59,191 nucleotides of DNA from Clostridia bacterium (GTDB taxonomy: Bacteria > Bacillota_A > Clostridia > Oscillospirales > CAG-272): the NCBI GenBank assembly GCA_017453335.1, contig JAFTKI010000090.1:1-59191 (forward strand), given 5' to 3'. The translations under genes and the position numbers were made by a program. This document shows, in pieces, positions 35,598 to 45,309 of the stretch. Positions within the stretch are counted from its first letter, which is position 1; every line of letters starts with the position of its first letter. The notes beneath the pieces are model-generated. The model searched no databases. It was given only the letters and a program-made list of their open reading frames with translations, and was not told where the DNA came from.

Positions 35598-36422
35598 TTA
35601 TTGAAGTGATCCCTCCAAAAAACGGTATACAAAATCAATCGAAAGCTGCATCCAGCTCTCACAAACCATTCCCTGTCCGTACACAGGCTTCCCTGTCAGA
35701 TAGTTGCCAAGTCCGCATCCGTGCTTGCCCTCGCTGTAGAGGTGGCATTCACACTGCACGCCGTTTCGGTACAAAGCCGTTGCAAAGGCAAGCGATGCCT
35801 CGCAAGGAACTCCCGTATCGTGGAAATTATGCCACAAAAAGGCGGGCGGTGTTTCGGCATCGACCTGTTTTTCAAGGCTGAGCATCTCAAGGCGTTCCTC
35901 TGTCAGCTCCTCCTCGTTTTTCTCAAACAGATTGAGCATGGAGTTGTGATGGAAGCGGTCACCGATTACGGGATAGCACAAGATCAGACCGTCGGGGCGA
36001 TAATGACGGCGGTCGCCCTCCAAAAGGCCGTCCAGGCAGGTGTGATTCCAAAGCGTACCGGTAGAAGCCGCCAAATGGCCTCCCGCCGAAAAGCCGCAAA
36101 CAAAAATCGACTGCGGATGGATGGCGTATTCATCCGCATGATCTCTCACAAACGCGATCGCAGTAAGCGCTTCCAAGAGGGATTGCGGAAAACGCTTGGG
36201 ATAAACGCTGTAATCCAGAACGAAAGCACACGCGCCTGCCGCAACGTATTGCAAAGCGATGACCTCGCCCTCATGCTCGGCAAGACCTCTGTACGCGCCT
36301 CCCGGCAAAACGATCACAGCGGGGCGGATCTGATAGTGTGCGCAAGGCACCAAGTCGGGAAGATATCCCCGCAGGGTAACGCATTCTCCGTTGATTTTGA
36401 TCTCATGGCAAAAGGTTTTCAT
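35598..36422 (-). CDS. Alpha/beta hydrolase, acetyl-esterase-like
   Basis: 274 residues, alpha/beta-hydrolase fold of the BD-FAE/xylan acetylesterase type. Oxyanion strand VIVLPGGAYRGLAEHEG, nucleophile GFSAGGHLA, acid in NFHDTGVPCEAS, and histidine in GKHGCGLG complete the triad. No signal peptide, so it acts in the cytosol, perhaps deacetylating oligosaccharides. It follows the SDR gene in what looks like a pfp-SDR-esterase operon. Confidence 0.82.
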   Translation of the reverse strand: MKTFCHEIKINGECVTLRGYLPDLVPCAHYQIRPAVIVLPGGAYRGLAEHEGEVIALQYVAAGACAFVLDYSVYPKRFPQSLLEALTAIAFVRDHADEYAIHPQSIFVCGFSAGGHLAASTGTLWNHTCLDGLLEGDRRHYRPDGLILCYPVIGDRFHHNSMLNLFEKNEEELTEERLEMLSLEKQVDAETPPAFLWHNFHDTGVPCEASLAFATALYRNGVQCECHLYSEGKHGCGLGNYLTGKPVYGQGMVCESWMQLSIDFVYRFLEGSLQ

Positions 36423-36448
36423 GGTATTTCTCTCCGATCATTCTTTCA

Positions 36449-37207
36449 TTATTTTTTCTGTTGCCGACACCAGGTCTTCATAACAAGCTTATGAGGTAAG
36501 AGCTTGGTAAGCAAGACCTGTGCGCGGATCGAAAAGCCGCATACGGAAACGTCTTTTCCTTTTTTCATATCTCGCAATGCGCGGCTGATCACCTGCTCGG
36601 GAGTGAAAAACTTGTTGTAATAGGTGATGGTATCATCGGTAACCGCATGGTCAAAAAACTCGGTCTTTACCCATCCGGGGCAGACTGCCATCATATGGAT
36701 CCCGCGCGATTTCAATTCAACATTCAAGGCTCGGCTGAAGCTGAGCACAAAGGATTTCGTGGCACCGTATACGCAAATATAGGGTACCGGCTGGAAGGAA
36801 GAGAGCGAATCTAGCTGGTAAACCTCACTTCCCTTCGTCAGATACGGAAGGGTTGCGTGCGTGATTCCAACGTACGCCTTCGCATTGAGATCGATCATGC
36901 AGTACATCGCTTCAAGCTCCATCGTCTCAAAGCTTCCGAAGCGGCCGACACCGCTCGCGTTTACCAGAACGTCCACGACGGGCTTTTCCTGTTCCAGAAG
37001 GGCGCGGTATTCTTCAATGCTTTCCTCGCGCGTCAGGTCAAGCGATATCGGGCGGATCTTTGTATCCACCTCGTCCTGCAAAGCGACCAATCGCTCGGTG
37101 CGGCGGGCAATTACCCAGATCTCGTCAAACGACTTTTGACGAGATAGCTGCAGAACGAACTCCTTCCCCATTCCCGAGGAAGCACCGGTTATCACGGCAA
37201 TTTTCAT
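36449..37207 (-). CDS. Short-chain dehydrogenase/reductase
   Basis: About 252 residues from ATG 37205-37207. NAD(P)-binding motif TGASSGMGKEF, NASG in place of the usual NNAG, catalytic YGATK, and CPGWVKTEFF. The C-terminus has VLLTKLLPHKLVMKT, common in the small group of SDRs annotated as YqjQ/DltE-like. Substrate unknown. It begins 17 bp after pfp. Confidence 0.85.
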   Translation of the reverse strand: MKIAVITGASSGMGKEFVLQLSRQKSFDEIWVIARRTERLVALQDEVDTKIRPISLDLTREESIEEYRALLEQEKPVVDVLVNASGVGRFGSFETMELEAMYCMIDLNAKAYVGITHATLPYLTKGSEVYQLDSLSSFQPVPYICVYGATKSFVLSFSRALNVELKSRGIHMMAVCPGWVKTEFFDHAVTDDTITYYNKFFTPEQVISRALRDMKKGKDVSVCGFSIRAQVLLTKLLPHKLVMKTWCRQQKK

Positions 37208-37224
37208 AAGAGCCTCTTTCCGAA

Positions 37225-38457
37225 TCAAAGAATCAGGTGCTTGGGCAAGCCCGATTCATATACAGGAGCCACCTCTCCTTGGATCAGCGGCAACAGATAG
37301 CGGCAGCAAGCATCGGTCACGTGATTGCCCTGCTCGTTGATAAAGCGGTCATCCACAAAACGGATCTGATTTGCAATTTCGGAAACGGCAGAATGTCCCA
37401 CCTCGATCGAGTATGGCTCGTCCGAAAGTCTTGTCACCGTCATCATTTGCGCGGAAATCCCCTGTTCTGCCGCAAAAACCGCCGCAGAACCGATGCGAAC
37501 CGACTCGTCCAGATCGGTCTTCGATGCAAGGTGTGCCGCACAGCGCTGCGGCAGATTGAGCTCGATCGAGCGAACCTTACAACCGATCTCCGCCTTCACG
37601 GCAAGCTCCAGTGCTTTGCCTGTTCCCGCAAGATATGCGTGACCAAAGGCATCCTTTGCACCCGTTTGCGTCCCCTCTCCGACGTAATGACCGTCGGCAA
37701 AGCGAATCCCCTCGGAAACAGCGATCACCACATTGGGATGCTTCTCCAGCGCCGCGCGAACATCGGCAAAAAAGGCTTGCATATCGAATACGCGCTCTGG
37801 CAGGTAAACGAGATCGGGCTCGATCCCGTTGACAACACGACCGATCGCAGAGGCTGCAGTCAGCCATCCCGCATCTCTGCCCATGATCTCAACGATGGTA
37901 ACGGCGGGGATCGTGTAGACCGCGCAATCGCGGATGATCTCCTGCACGGTCACGGCGATGTACTTTGCCGCCGAACCAAAGCCCGGGGTGTGATCGGTGC
38001 CGACCAGATCGTTGTCGATGGTCTTCGGAACACCCATCACTACCATATCATATCCGCATTTTGCGGTGTACGCCGAAAGCTTTGCAACGGTATCCATCGA
38101 GTCGTTTCCGCCGATATAAAAGAAATAACGGATATCATATTTTTTGAAAACAGAGATCAACTGCTCATAAAGCGCGTCGTTTTCGCCGTCCTTCGGCAGC
38201 TTTTTGCGACAGGATCCCAAAGCCGCGGCAGGCGTGTGTTCAAGAGCAGACAGCTTTTCCTCACTGTCAAAGAATGCCGTCAGATCGATCAGATCCTCAC
38301 GCAACAGTCCCTCTACACCGTGGCGCATACCGTACAGCGTTTGAATAGCGCCCGTTGATTGCTTGACGCCTCGGATCACACCCGATAGGGTTGCATTGAT
38401 CGCCGCCGTGGGACCTCCGCTTTGTCCAACCACCGCATTGCCTTTTAATTGTTTCAT
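37225..38457 (-). CDS. pfp: Diphosphate-type 6-phosphofructokinase
   Basis: Phosphorylates fructose 6-phosphate, probably using pyrophosphate. 410 residues. The active-site signatures are IGGNDSMDT (GGND 116-119) and PKTIDNDL (144-151); the Lys before TIDND marks PPi-dependent enzymes, where ATP-dependent ones have Gly. GFGSAAKY and IVEIMGRDAGW are also typical. The Asn in GGND is a variant of GGDD. It is the first gene of the pfp-SDR-esterase set. Confidence 0.9.
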   Translation of the reverse strand: MKQLKGNAVVGQSGGPTAAINATLSGVIRGVKQSTGAIQTLYGMRHGVEGLLREDLIDLTAFFDSEEKLSALEHTPAAALGSCRKKLPKDGENDALYEQLISVFKKYDIRYFFYIGGNDSMDTVAKLSAYTAKCGYDMVVMGVPKTIDNDLVGTDHTPGFGSAAKYIAVTVQEIIRDCAVYTIPAVTIVEIMGRDAGWLTAASAIGRVVNGIEPDLVYLPERVFDMQAFFADVRAALEKHPNVVIAVSEGIRFADGHYVGEGTQTGAKDAFGHAYLAGTGKALELAVKAEIGCKVRSIELNLPQRCAAHLASKTDLDESVRIGSAAVFAAEQGISAQMMTVTRLSDEPYSIEVGHSAVSEIANQIRFVDDRFINEQGNHVTDACCRYLLPLIQGEVAPVYESGLPKHLIL

Positions 38458-38492
38458 ACCGTTACTCCTTATTATGAAAATGATTCGTCCTC

Positions 38493-38521
38493 AGTATACC
38501 ATATTTTCCTTTGACTGTCAA
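38493..38521 (-). promoter_or_regulatory. Sigma-A promoter of pfp
   Basis: Minus strand: TTGACA (38516-38521), 17-bp spacer, TATACT (38493-38498), about 36 nt before the start. Confidence 0.75.
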
Positions 38522-38621
38522 CAAAAAGCATGAAAATAAAGTCTTTTTGAAAAATTCGTACAGGCAAGAAAATGCGGCACAACTCATATATTTAAGCAAA
38601 CTCAAATCGGAGGTGAAGTAT

Positions 38622-39302
38622 ATGATCACACTGTTTGCACTTCTGACGCGCGTGATGCACCTGATCCTGGGGATCGGAACGCCGCAGAATTTTCCCCCGC
38701 CGCTCTCACAGGAGGAGGAGCAGGAGTGCTTTCGTTTGGCAAAGGCAGGTGATGAGGAGGCGCGGCAAAAGCTGATCCTGCACAATCTGAGATTGGTTTC
38801 TCATATCGTTCGCAAATATTACTCGGGAGCGCCCAACCAGGAGGATCTTGTTTCCATCGGAACGATAGGACTGGTCAAGGCGGTGGATACCTTCCGTACA
38901 TCAAACGGAGCGCGGTTTGCAACCTACGGAGCCAAATGCATTCAAAACGAGATCCTGATGCATTTCCGATCCGAACGAAAGCACGCCTCAGAGGTATCGA
39001 TCAACGAAACCATCGACATTGACCGCGACGGTAATCCCCTGACCTATATGGACGTGGTGTGCAGTGATGAGGATATCGCACACGAGATCGACCGAAAGAT
39101 TTTGACCGAACGGATGCTGCACTATATCGATACCTGCCTCACGCCTCGTGAAAAGCAAATTTTGATGATGCGCTATGGGATCGGTGGGGTGAAAGCAAAA
39201 ACGCAGCGTGAGATCGCCGCCGCTCTGCAGATCTCCCGCTCGTATGTCTCCCGCATCGAAAAAGCCGCGCTGGATAAGCTGCACGACGCGCTCAGACACT
39301 GA
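38622..39302 (+). CDS. sigK: Sporulation sigma factor SigK
   Basis: Late mother-cell sigma factor. 226 residues from ATG 38622, with GGAGGTG upstream. A hydrophobic N-terminus (MITLFALLTRVMHLILGIG) resembles the pro-sequence removed by SpoIVFB, though shorter than in Bacillus. Region 2 has HNLRLVSHIVRKYY, SIGTIGLVKAVDTF and RFATYGAKCIQNEILM; region 4 has LTPREKQILMMRYGIGG and QREIAAALQISRSYVSRIEKAAL. The gene is whole, with no skin element. CATATATT at 38585-38592 resembles a SigE -10. Confidence 0.93.
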   Translation: MITLFALLTRVMHLILGIGTPQNFPPPLSQEEEQECFRLAKAGDEEARQKLILHNLRLVSHIVRKYYSGAPNQEDLVSIGTIGLVKAVDTFRTSNGARFATYGAKCIQNEILMHFRSERKHASEVSINETIDIDRDGNPLTYMDVVCSDEDIAHEIDRKILTERMLHYIDTCLTPREKQILMMRYGIGGVKAKTQREIAAALQISRSYVSRIEKAALDKLHDALRH

Positions 39303-39335
39303 CGCAAAGATTTTTGGTCTTTTATCGGAAACGCC

Positions 39336-39364
39336 TTGCAATATCCGCTGTTTTCTGCTATAAT
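39336..39364 (+). promoter_or_regulatory. Sigma-A promoter of trmB
   Basis: TTGCAA (39336-39341), 17-bp spacer, TATAAT (39359-39364), 35 nt before trmB. Confidence 0.7.
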
Positions 39365-39399
39365 AAGGGACAGAAAAAATCCGAAAGGACCTGATACCT

Positions 39400-40047
39400 A
39401 TGAGAATGAGAAGAAAAAAACACGGTGCCGAGCGTATTGCCGCATGTTCGGAGATCCTGATTGCCGAGCCGCAGATCCCTGCGGTCGATCCCAACACCTA
39501 TTGCTCCTCTCCGCGTCCCATCCATCTGGAGATCGGTTGCGGCAAAGGCGACTTTGCGGTTGGAATGGCTGAAAAATACCCCGAATTCAACTTCATCGCA
39601 ATGGAGCGTGTTCCCGATGTAGCCTGCCTTGCCTTGGAAAAGGCAATGAACGTCAAGGAAACCCGCCCCGACAATCTGCGGTTTCTGATCGGCGATGCAA
39701 AGAACCTGACCGAGTGGTTCCCTACACATTCGGTGGACTGCATCTATCTCAATTTCAGCGATCCGTGGCCGAAGAAGGGCTACGCGAAGCGCCGTTTGAC
39801 GCACGTTGGATTTCTGGAGCTTTACCGCTCTGTTTTGAAGCCGAGCGGACTGTTACGTCTGAAGACCGACAATGAGGGACTGTTCGATTTCAGTCTGGAG
39901 CAATTTGCCGAAGCGGGACTGACCGTGGAATGGCAAACGCGAGACCTGCACGCATCCGAGAAAAATCCCGACAATATCATGACCGAGTACGAGCGCAACT
40001 TTTCCGAAAAGGGACAGGTGATCTATTCGGCATGGGTTCGTTTCTGA
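39400..40047 (+). CDS. trmB: tRNA (guanine-46-N7) methyltransferase TrmB
   Basis: Methylates G46 in the tRNA variable loop. 215 residues. SAM motif HLEIGCGKGDFAVGMA, FIAMERVPDVACLALEKA, and the signature YLNFSDPWPKKGYAKRRLTH. It leads a run with the nitroreductase and truB. Confidence 0.96.
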   Translation: MRMRRKKHGAERIAACSEILIAEPQIPAVDPNTYCSSPRPIHLEIGCGKGDFAVGMAEKYPEFNFIAMERVPDVACLALEKAMNVKETRPDNLRFLIGDAKNLTEWFPTHSVDCIYLNFSDPWPKKGYAKRRLTHVGFLELYRSVLKPSGLLRLKTDNEGLFDFSLEQFAEAGLTVEWQTRDLHASEKNPDNIMTEYERNFSEKGQVIYSAWVRF

Positions 40048-40060
40048 AAGGAAGATAACC

Positions 40061-40636
40061 ATGTTTAAGGATCTGGTAATGGCATCCAGAAGCTATCGGA
40101 GCTTCGATGAATCGGTAAAAATCACGCGCGAGGAGTTGTGTCGGTGGGTGGATCACGCACGGCTTGCTCCCTCCAGCATCAATCTGCAAATGCTCAAATT
40201 CCGCATTGTTTACAAAAGCGAGGAAAGTGCGGCTGTTTTGCCGTTGACACGCTGGGCAGGAAAGCTGAAGGACATCAAGCTGCCGCCCGTGGGACACGCC
40301 CCCACAGCCTACATCGTGATTTGCGCCGACACCAATGTGATCGCATCGGCAGAAAGCTTTGCCAAGGATGTGGGAATCTGTGCGCAAACCATCATGCTTG
40401 CCGCTGCGGAAAGCGGCTTTGGCGGCTGTATGATCGGCAGCTTTTCGCCCGACGCACTGTCAAGCACGCTTGGTCTTTCGCAAAATCTGATCCCCCAACT
40501 TGTGCTGGCACTCGGCAAGCCCGATGAAACGGTGGAGATCACGGATGCCGCCGAGGATGGCTCGGTTACCTATTACCGCGAAAACGGGATTCATTTCGTT
40601 CAAAAACGCGCACTGGAGGATCTGATTGTAGAATGA
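40061..40636 (+). CDS. Nitroreductase family flavoprotein
   Basis: 191 residues, FMN-dependent nitroreductase fold: MASRSYRSFDESVKITREEL at the start (the SR/RS FMN-binding pattern), LAPSSINLQ, and AAAESGFGGCMIGSF. Uses NAD(P)H to reduce unknown acceptors. Its stop overlaps the truB start (ATGA). Confidence 0.88.
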   Translation: MFKDLVMASRSYRSFDESVKITREELCRWVDHARLAPSSINLQMLKFRIVYKSEESAAVLPLTRWAGKLKDIKLPPVGHAPTAYIVICADTNVIASAESFAKDVGICAQTIMLAAAESGFGGCMIGSFSPDALSSTLGLSQNLIPQLVLALGKPDETVEITDAAEDGSVTYYRENGIHFVQKRALEDLIVE

Positions 40637-41568
40637 GTAAAGAAACTGTTATCAACGAACCGTCCGGCGTACTGATTGTAAACAAGCCAAGCGGTGTGAC
40701 GTCTCACGATATCGTAAACAAAATACGCCGTCTTTACGGAACGCGCCGCGTCGGTCATACGGGAACGCTTGATCCGATGGCAACGGGAGTGCTGGTGGTG
40801 CTGATCGGTCGCGCCGCCAAAGCAAGCGAATATCTGGCAAGCGACCAAAAGCACTACCGCGCAACGCTTCGATTGGGACTCACAACCGACACCGAGGACA
40901 CCACGGGAGCCATGCTGACCACCTCTGAAAAGATTCCCACACACGAGGAAATAATAGCGATTTTGCCGCAATTTCGCGGTAAAATCCAACAAATCCCGCC
41001 GATGTACAGTGCCTTGAAGGTAGGCGGCAAGAAGCTTGTAGACCTTGCTCGCCAAGGAGTCACGGTAGAGCGACAACCGCGTGAGATTGAAATTTTTGAT
41101 TTAGAGGCGATTCCAACAGATTCTCCCACGGATTATGTTTTGGAGGTCACCTGCTCGGGCGGCACATACATCCGCACGCTGTGTGCCGATATCGGACAGG
41201 CACTCGGCTGCGGCGGCGCAATGGCATCCTTGGAGCGCACCGAAACGGGCGGATTTTCGCTCTCGATCTCACATACCGTTGAAGAATTGAGCGAAATGGA
41301 TCCCGATACGCGGCTTTCGCTCCTGATCCCAACCGAACAGCTTTTCGCCGCTTATCCGCTCGTCCTTTTGCCTGCCTTTTACGAAAAGCTGTGCAGAAGC
41401 GGCTGTGAGATCTACCAAAAAAAGATCGGCACTTCCCTGCCAACCGACACCAAAGTGAGACTTGCCGATCAAAACGGGCATTTCTTTGCGTTGGGTGAGG
41501 TACGCGACTATGAGAACGGAAGCGCGATCAAGGCGATCAAGACCTTTTCTTTAGATTCTGCCGAATGA
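40633..41568 (+). CDS. truB: tRNA pseudouridine(55) synthase TruB
   Basis: Makes pseudouridine 55 in the T-loop of tRNAs. 311 residues. Catalytic D47 in GHTGTLDPMATGVL, with GVLIVNKPSGVTSHDIV, PPMYSALKVGGKKLVDLARQG and GGTYIRTLCADIGQALG. The C-terminal PUA-like part is present. rbfA and ribF, frequent neighbours, are not here. Confidence 0.96.
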   Translation: MSKETVINEPSGVLIVNKPSGVTSHDIVNKIRRLYGTRRVGHTGTLDPMATGVLVVLIGRAAKASEYLASDQKHYRATLRLGLTTDTEDTTGAMLTTSEKIPTHEEIIAILPQFRGKIQQIPPMYSALKVGGKKLVDLARQGVTVERQPREIEIFDLEAIPTDSPTDYVLEVTCSGGTYIRTLCADIGQALGCGGAMASLERTETGGFSLSISHTVEELSEMDPDTRLSLLIPTEQLFAAYPLVLLPAFYEKLCRSGCEIYQKKIGTSLPTDTKVRLADQNGHFFALGEVRDYENGSAIKAIKTFSLDSAE

Positions 41569-41577
41569 AAGGAATCC

Positions 41578-42216
41578 ATGATGACACAAAAAGAAAAAAT
41601 GAACTTCGGACAGCTTTATATGTCGGGTGATGAAGATATCCTTGCCGAACAGATGATTTGCTTGGAAAAGCTTTATGATTACAACCAAACAAGACCTTCC
41701 CAAGCAAAGCTTCGGGAAGCGCTTCTCCAAGAAATGTTTGCCGAAATCGGCTACGGATGTTATATTGAACCGCCCTTTCGTGCAAATTGGGGCGGTAAGC
41801 ATTGCCACTTTGGAAAGAATGTGTACGCAAACTTTAATTTGACACTGGTTGATGACGGTGATATCTATGTTGGAGATTATACAATGTTCGCACCAAACGT
41901 GACCGTTGCTACCGCAGGACATCCCATTCTTCCCGCCTTGCGAGAAAAAGCATTTCAATACAATATCCCTGTGCATATCGGAAAAAATTGTTGGATCGGT
42001 GCAGGTGCCGTGATCGTTCCCGGTGTGACCATTGGGGACAATACCGTAATCGGTGCCGGAAGTGTAGTAACAAAGGATATTCCTTCCAATGTTGTTGCTG
42101 TCGGTAATCCTTGCCGTGTTTTGCGCGAGATCGGCGATCGTGACTTGGAATTTTACTTCAAGAACCGCAAGATCGATCATTCCGATCCCGATATTATAAG
42201 TGCCTTAAATAGTTAA
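41578..42216 (+). CDS. Sugar O-acetyltransferase, maltose/galactoside type
   Basis: 212 residues, left-handed beta-helix hexapeptide acetyltransferase of the Maa/LacA/NodL group. Order: MNFGQLYMSGDEDIL (Mac domain), IEPPFRANWGGKHCHFGKNVYANFN, FAPNVTVATAGHP with the catalytic His, WIGAGAVIVPGVTIGDNTVI, and VAVGNPCRVLREIG. It acetylates a sugar with acetyl-CoA. Two ATGs in tandem (41578, 41581) are possible starts. Confidence 0.92.
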   Translation: MMTQKEKMNFGQLYMSGDEDILAEQMICLEKLYDYNQTRPSQAKLREALLQEMFAEIGYGCYIEPPFRANWGGKHCHFGKNVYANFNLTLVDDGDIYVGDYTMFAPNVTVATAGHPILPALREKAFQYNIPVHIGKNCWIGAGAVIVPGVTIGDNTVIGAGSVVTKDIPSNVVAVGNPCRVLREIGDRDLEFYFKNRKIDHSDPDIISALNS

Positions 42217-42222
42217 AAATAG

Positions 42223-42258
42223 ACCTCCCGAAGCGATCCTTCAATCACTTCGGGAGGT
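42223..42258. terminator. Bidirectional terminator between acetyltransferase and proC
   Basis: ACCTCCCGAAG (42223-42233) pairs with CTTCGGGAGGT (42248-42258), 11 bp, with A-rich and T-rich flanks. Confidence 0.85.
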
Positions 42259-42265
42259 TTCCTGT

Positions 42266-43072
42266 TTATTTCTTCAATTCCAGAGTTCTCTCATACGCCG
42301 CTGTGACCGCATTCATAGCCGCCGAGCGGAAAGAGCAGTCCTCCAGCGCGTGAACGCCCGCAATGGTGGTTCCGCCGGGACTGCAGACTGCATCCTTAAG
42401 TTCTCCAGGATGCTTGCCCGTCTTCAAAAGCAACTCCGCCGCGCCCTTGAGTGTCTGTGCGGCATACAAGAGTGCTTTGTCACGAGGGAGTCCGCACTCA
42501 ACGCCGCCATCCGCCAATGCCTCGGCAAACAGATACACAAACGCAGGTCCGCATCCCGAAACTGCACTTGCGGCATCGATCTTTTCCTCCGGGATCGCAT
42601 CAAGACACCCTGCCGCCGACAAGGAAGCGGTAAAGGTCTGTAATTCTTCCTCGCTTACCATTTCGTTTGCGCTGTACAGGATCATTCCCTCTCCCACCGC
42701 TACAGGGGTGTTTGGCATGATACGAATGATCGGGCAATCACAGCCCGAAAGCTTTGCAACACGCGCGATCGTCACGCCAGCCGCCATCGAGATCAGCACG
42801 AAACGGTCGGTACGTTTGGAAAGGATCGGAGAAATCTCGGCAAACAAGCTGTCAAAGCCCTGCGGCTTTACTCCAAGGAAGATATAACGGCACTCTGCCG
42901 CAACCGCCTTAGCATCATTGCTTGCCTGTGCATTGTATTTTGATGCCAACGCCTGTGCTTTTTCAAGGCTTGCATCACAGAAAAGCAGATCCTTGCCCGA
43001 TACGGTTTTGGCAACGGCACTTGCCAGCGCGCCTCCCATGTTGCCGCAACCGATAAAACCAAATTTCTTCAT
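42266..43072 (-). CDS. proC: Pyrroline-5-carboxylate reductase ProC
   Basis: Last step of proline synthesis. About 268 residues from ATG 43070-43072 (AAAGGA 7 nt upstream). NAD(P) motif FGFIGCGNMGGALASAV, IIRIMPNTPVAVGEGM, and the C-terminal DAVCSPGGTTIAGVHALE. It closes the proB-proA-proC operon. Confidence 0.95.
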   Translation of the reverse strand: MKKFGFIGCGNMGGALASAVAKTVSGKDLLFCDASLEKAQALASKYNAQASNDAKAVAAECRYIFLGVKPQGFDSLFAEISPILSKRTDRFVLISMAAGVTIARVAKLSGCDCPIIRIMPNTPVAVGEGMILYSANEMVSEEELQTFTASLSAAGCLDAIPEEKIDAASAVSGCGPAFVYLFAEALADGGVECGLPRDKALLYAAQTLKGAAELLLKTGKHPGELKDAVCSPGGTTIAGVHALEDCSFRSAAMNAVTAAYERTLELKK

Positions 43073-43090
43073 ATACATTTCCTTTCCCGA

Positions 43091-44347
43091 TCAACGGATT
43101 TGTCCGTTTCCGTGAATGATATATTTATAAGTGGTCAATTCCCGAAGTCCCATCGGCCCGCGCGCGTGAAGCTTTTGCGTGGAAATACCGATCTCACAGC
43201 CAAGACCGAACTCGCCGCCGTCGGTAAAGCGCGTTGACGCATTTACATAGACCGAAGAGCTGTCGATCGCCGCCGTAAAATATGCGGCAGCCTTGGCATC
43301 TCTTGTGAGGATCGATTCACTGTGATGCGTGGAGTGCTTGGAAATATGCGCAACGGCATCCTCTACGCTGTCTACCACGCCAACTGCAAGAATATAGTTG
43401 AGGAACTCGGTATCAAAATCCTCGGCACCTGCCGCAGTTCCGTCAATGATCTCTGCCGCGGTGGGATCCAAGCGCAGCTCTACAGGCTGTAAGCCACGCG
43501 CGACACGCTCGTCACACAACCGTTTTTTCAGAATGGGCAAAAATTCTTGTGCGATATCGCGGTGGATCAGACAAACCTCCGCCGCATTGCAAACCGACGG
43601 ACGGCTGGTCTTGGCATTTTCCAGAATATCCAACGCCATCGCAAGATCGGCACTCTGATCAACGTAGATGTGGCAGATTCCCGTCCCCGTTTGAATACAA
43701 GGAACCTTTGCGTTTTCCACACAAGCGCGGATCAAGCCCGCACCGCCGCGCGGGATCAGAAGATCCACATAGTCGGTTGCCGTCATCAGTTCATTGGCTC
43801 CGTCACGCGAAACATCGTCCAGAATATTGATAAAATGACGGGAATGGCTAACCCGATCCAAGCCCTTGCGCAAGGCTTCAATAATGGCGTGAGACGATAA
43901 AAACGCCTCTTTTCCGCCACGCAACACGCACACGTTTCCGCTTTTGAGCGCCAACGCCGCGGCATCCGAGGTCACGTTCGGACGGCTTTCGTAAATGATC
44001 GCCACTACGCCCATCGGAACACGCACCTTTTCAATCTTCAAGCCGTTGGGACGCTCTACGGTCTCCTCCACCGTTCCTACGGGATCGGGGAGTGCTACCA
44101 CCTCACGGATTCCTTGTGCCATTGCGTGAATGCGATCTTTTGTCAGGCACAAACGGTCGAGCATGACCGTGTTGATCTTACCGTTCACAGCCTCGATATC
44201 CTTGGCATTTGCCGCCAAAACCGCATCGGCATCTGCCTCCAGCGCATCCGCCATTGCAAGCAAAGCCTCGTTTTTTTGCTCGGCGGTCAGCATGGAAAGC
44301 GAAACGGTCGCCGCCTTTGCCGCCTGTAAAATTTCAAGTGTTGTCAT
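43091..44347 (-). CDS. proA: Glutamate-5-semialdehyde dehydrogenase ProA
   Basis: Reduces gamma-glutamyl phosphate. 418 residues. Signatures: [27 protein letters not shown], catalytic cysteine in [14 protein letters not shown], and [24 protein letters not shown]. Start and proB stop overlap by 4 bp. Confidence 0.97.
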   Translation of the reverse strand: MTTLEILQAAKAATVSLSMLTAEQKNEALLAMADALEADADAVLAANAKDIEAVNGKINTVMLDRLCLTKDRIHAMAQGIREVVALPDPVGTVEETVERPNGLKIEKVRVPMGVVAIIYESRPNVTSDAAALALKSGNVCVLRGGKEAFLSSHAIIEALRKGLDRVSHSRHFINILDDVSRDGANELMTATDYVDLLIPRGGAGLIRACVENAKVPCIQTGTGICHIYVDQSADLAMALDILENAKTSRPSVCNAAEVCLIHRDIAQEFLPILKKRLCDERVARGLQPVELRLDPTAAEIIDGTAAGAEDFDTEFLNYILAVGVVDSVEDAVAHISKHSTHHSESILTRDAKAAAYFTAAIDSSSVYVNASTRFTDGGEFGLGCEIGISTQKLHARGPMGLRELTTYKYIIHGNGQIR

Positions 44348-45126
44348 TGATCGGTCTCCTTTGAATGTGCCAAAAAACGGGTTCCCACTGCCTTGCCGTC
44401 AAAAAGATCGTACAACAGCTCGGGATTTTCTCCGTTCATGATCACCATCTCGCATCCTGCTTCGGTACAAAGCTCGGCGGCTGTCAGCTTGGTCTTCATG
44501 ACGCCCGTACCAAGGTCACTTCCCTTGTCTCCCGCCAATGCCAGCACGTCGGGTGTCAGCGCTTCAACCGTGTGGATCAGCTTGGCATCGGGATCCTTGT
44601 GCGGATCCGCCGTGTAAAGTCCGTCAATATCGGAAAGAAGAACGAGTCGGTCTGCCTCAATATTAACCGCTACCATTGCGGAGAGCGTATCGTTGTCGCC
44701 CACCTTGATCTCCTCGGTGGCAATGGTATCGTTTTCATTGATGATCGGTAAAACCTCCAGCTCCAGCAAACGGCTCATGGTATTGCGGAAGTTGTTGTAA
44801 CGGTCCTCGTGCCGAAAATCCGAGCCTGTCAAGAGAATTTGTCCCACGGTATGATTGTATTCGGCAAACAGCTTATCGTAGGTATACATCAATTCACACT
44901 GCCCAACCGATGCCGCCGCCTGCTTGGTGGGAATATCGGTGGGACGCTCCTTGAGAGAAAGCTTGCCCACGCCCATACCGATCGCACCCGAGGAAACGAG
45001 GATCACCTCATGCCCTTGGTTCTTCAGATCGGACAGCACGCGGCAAAGATGCTCAACGCGGCGAATATTCAGATGTCCTGTGGCATACGCCAGCGTGGAC
45101 GTCCCTACTTTGATTACAACTCTCAT
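44344..45126 (-). CDS. proB: Glutamate 5-kinase ProB, without PUA domain
   Basis: Phosphorylates glutamate to begin proline synthesis. 260 residues of amino-acid-kinase domain: [69 protein letters not shown], and [16 protein letters not shown]. The C-terminal PUA domain of the longer (about 370-residue) forms is missing, a normal variant in some Clostridia. Confidence 0.95.
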   Translation of the reverse strand: MRVVIKVGTSTLAYATGHLNIRRVEHLCRVLSDLKNQGHEVILVSSGAIGMGVGKLSLKERPTDIPTKQAAASVGQCELMYTYDKLFAEYNHTVGQILLTGSDFRHEDRYNNFRNTMSRLLELEVLPIINENDTIATEEIKVGDNDTLSAMVAVNIEADRLVLLSDIDGLYTADPHKDPDAKLIHTVEALTPDVLALAGDKGSDLGTGVMKTKLTAAELCTEAGCEMVIMNGENPELLYDLFDGKAVGTRFLAHSKETDQ

Positions 45127-45169
45127 GGTATCCTTGTCCTTTCAAGGGAATATACTTTATTATTCTTCT

Positions 45170-45198
45170 ATTATAAACGGAAAACGGTGTTTCGTCAA
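45170..45198 (-). promoter_or_regulatory. Sigma-A promoter of proBAC
   Basis: Minus strand: TTGACG (45193-45198), 17-bp spacer, TATAAT (45170-45175), about 44 nt before proB. Confidence 0.75.
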
Positions 45199-45247
45199 TA
45201 GAAATACCCAAAAAATGCGAAAAAAACAGGAAAAACAGCGATCGGGC

Positions 45248-45276
45248 TTGCAAACAGGAGCAAGATATGGTATAAT
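45248..45276 (+). promoter_or_regulatory. Sigma-A promoter of the ABC-F gene
   Basis: TTGCAA (45248-45253), 17-bp spacer, TATAAT (45271-45276), 34 nt before the start. Divergent from the proB promoter. Confidence 0.7.
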
Positions 45277-45309
45277 ACCAAAGATTGTTTTAGGAAAGGT
45301 TGAACATAC

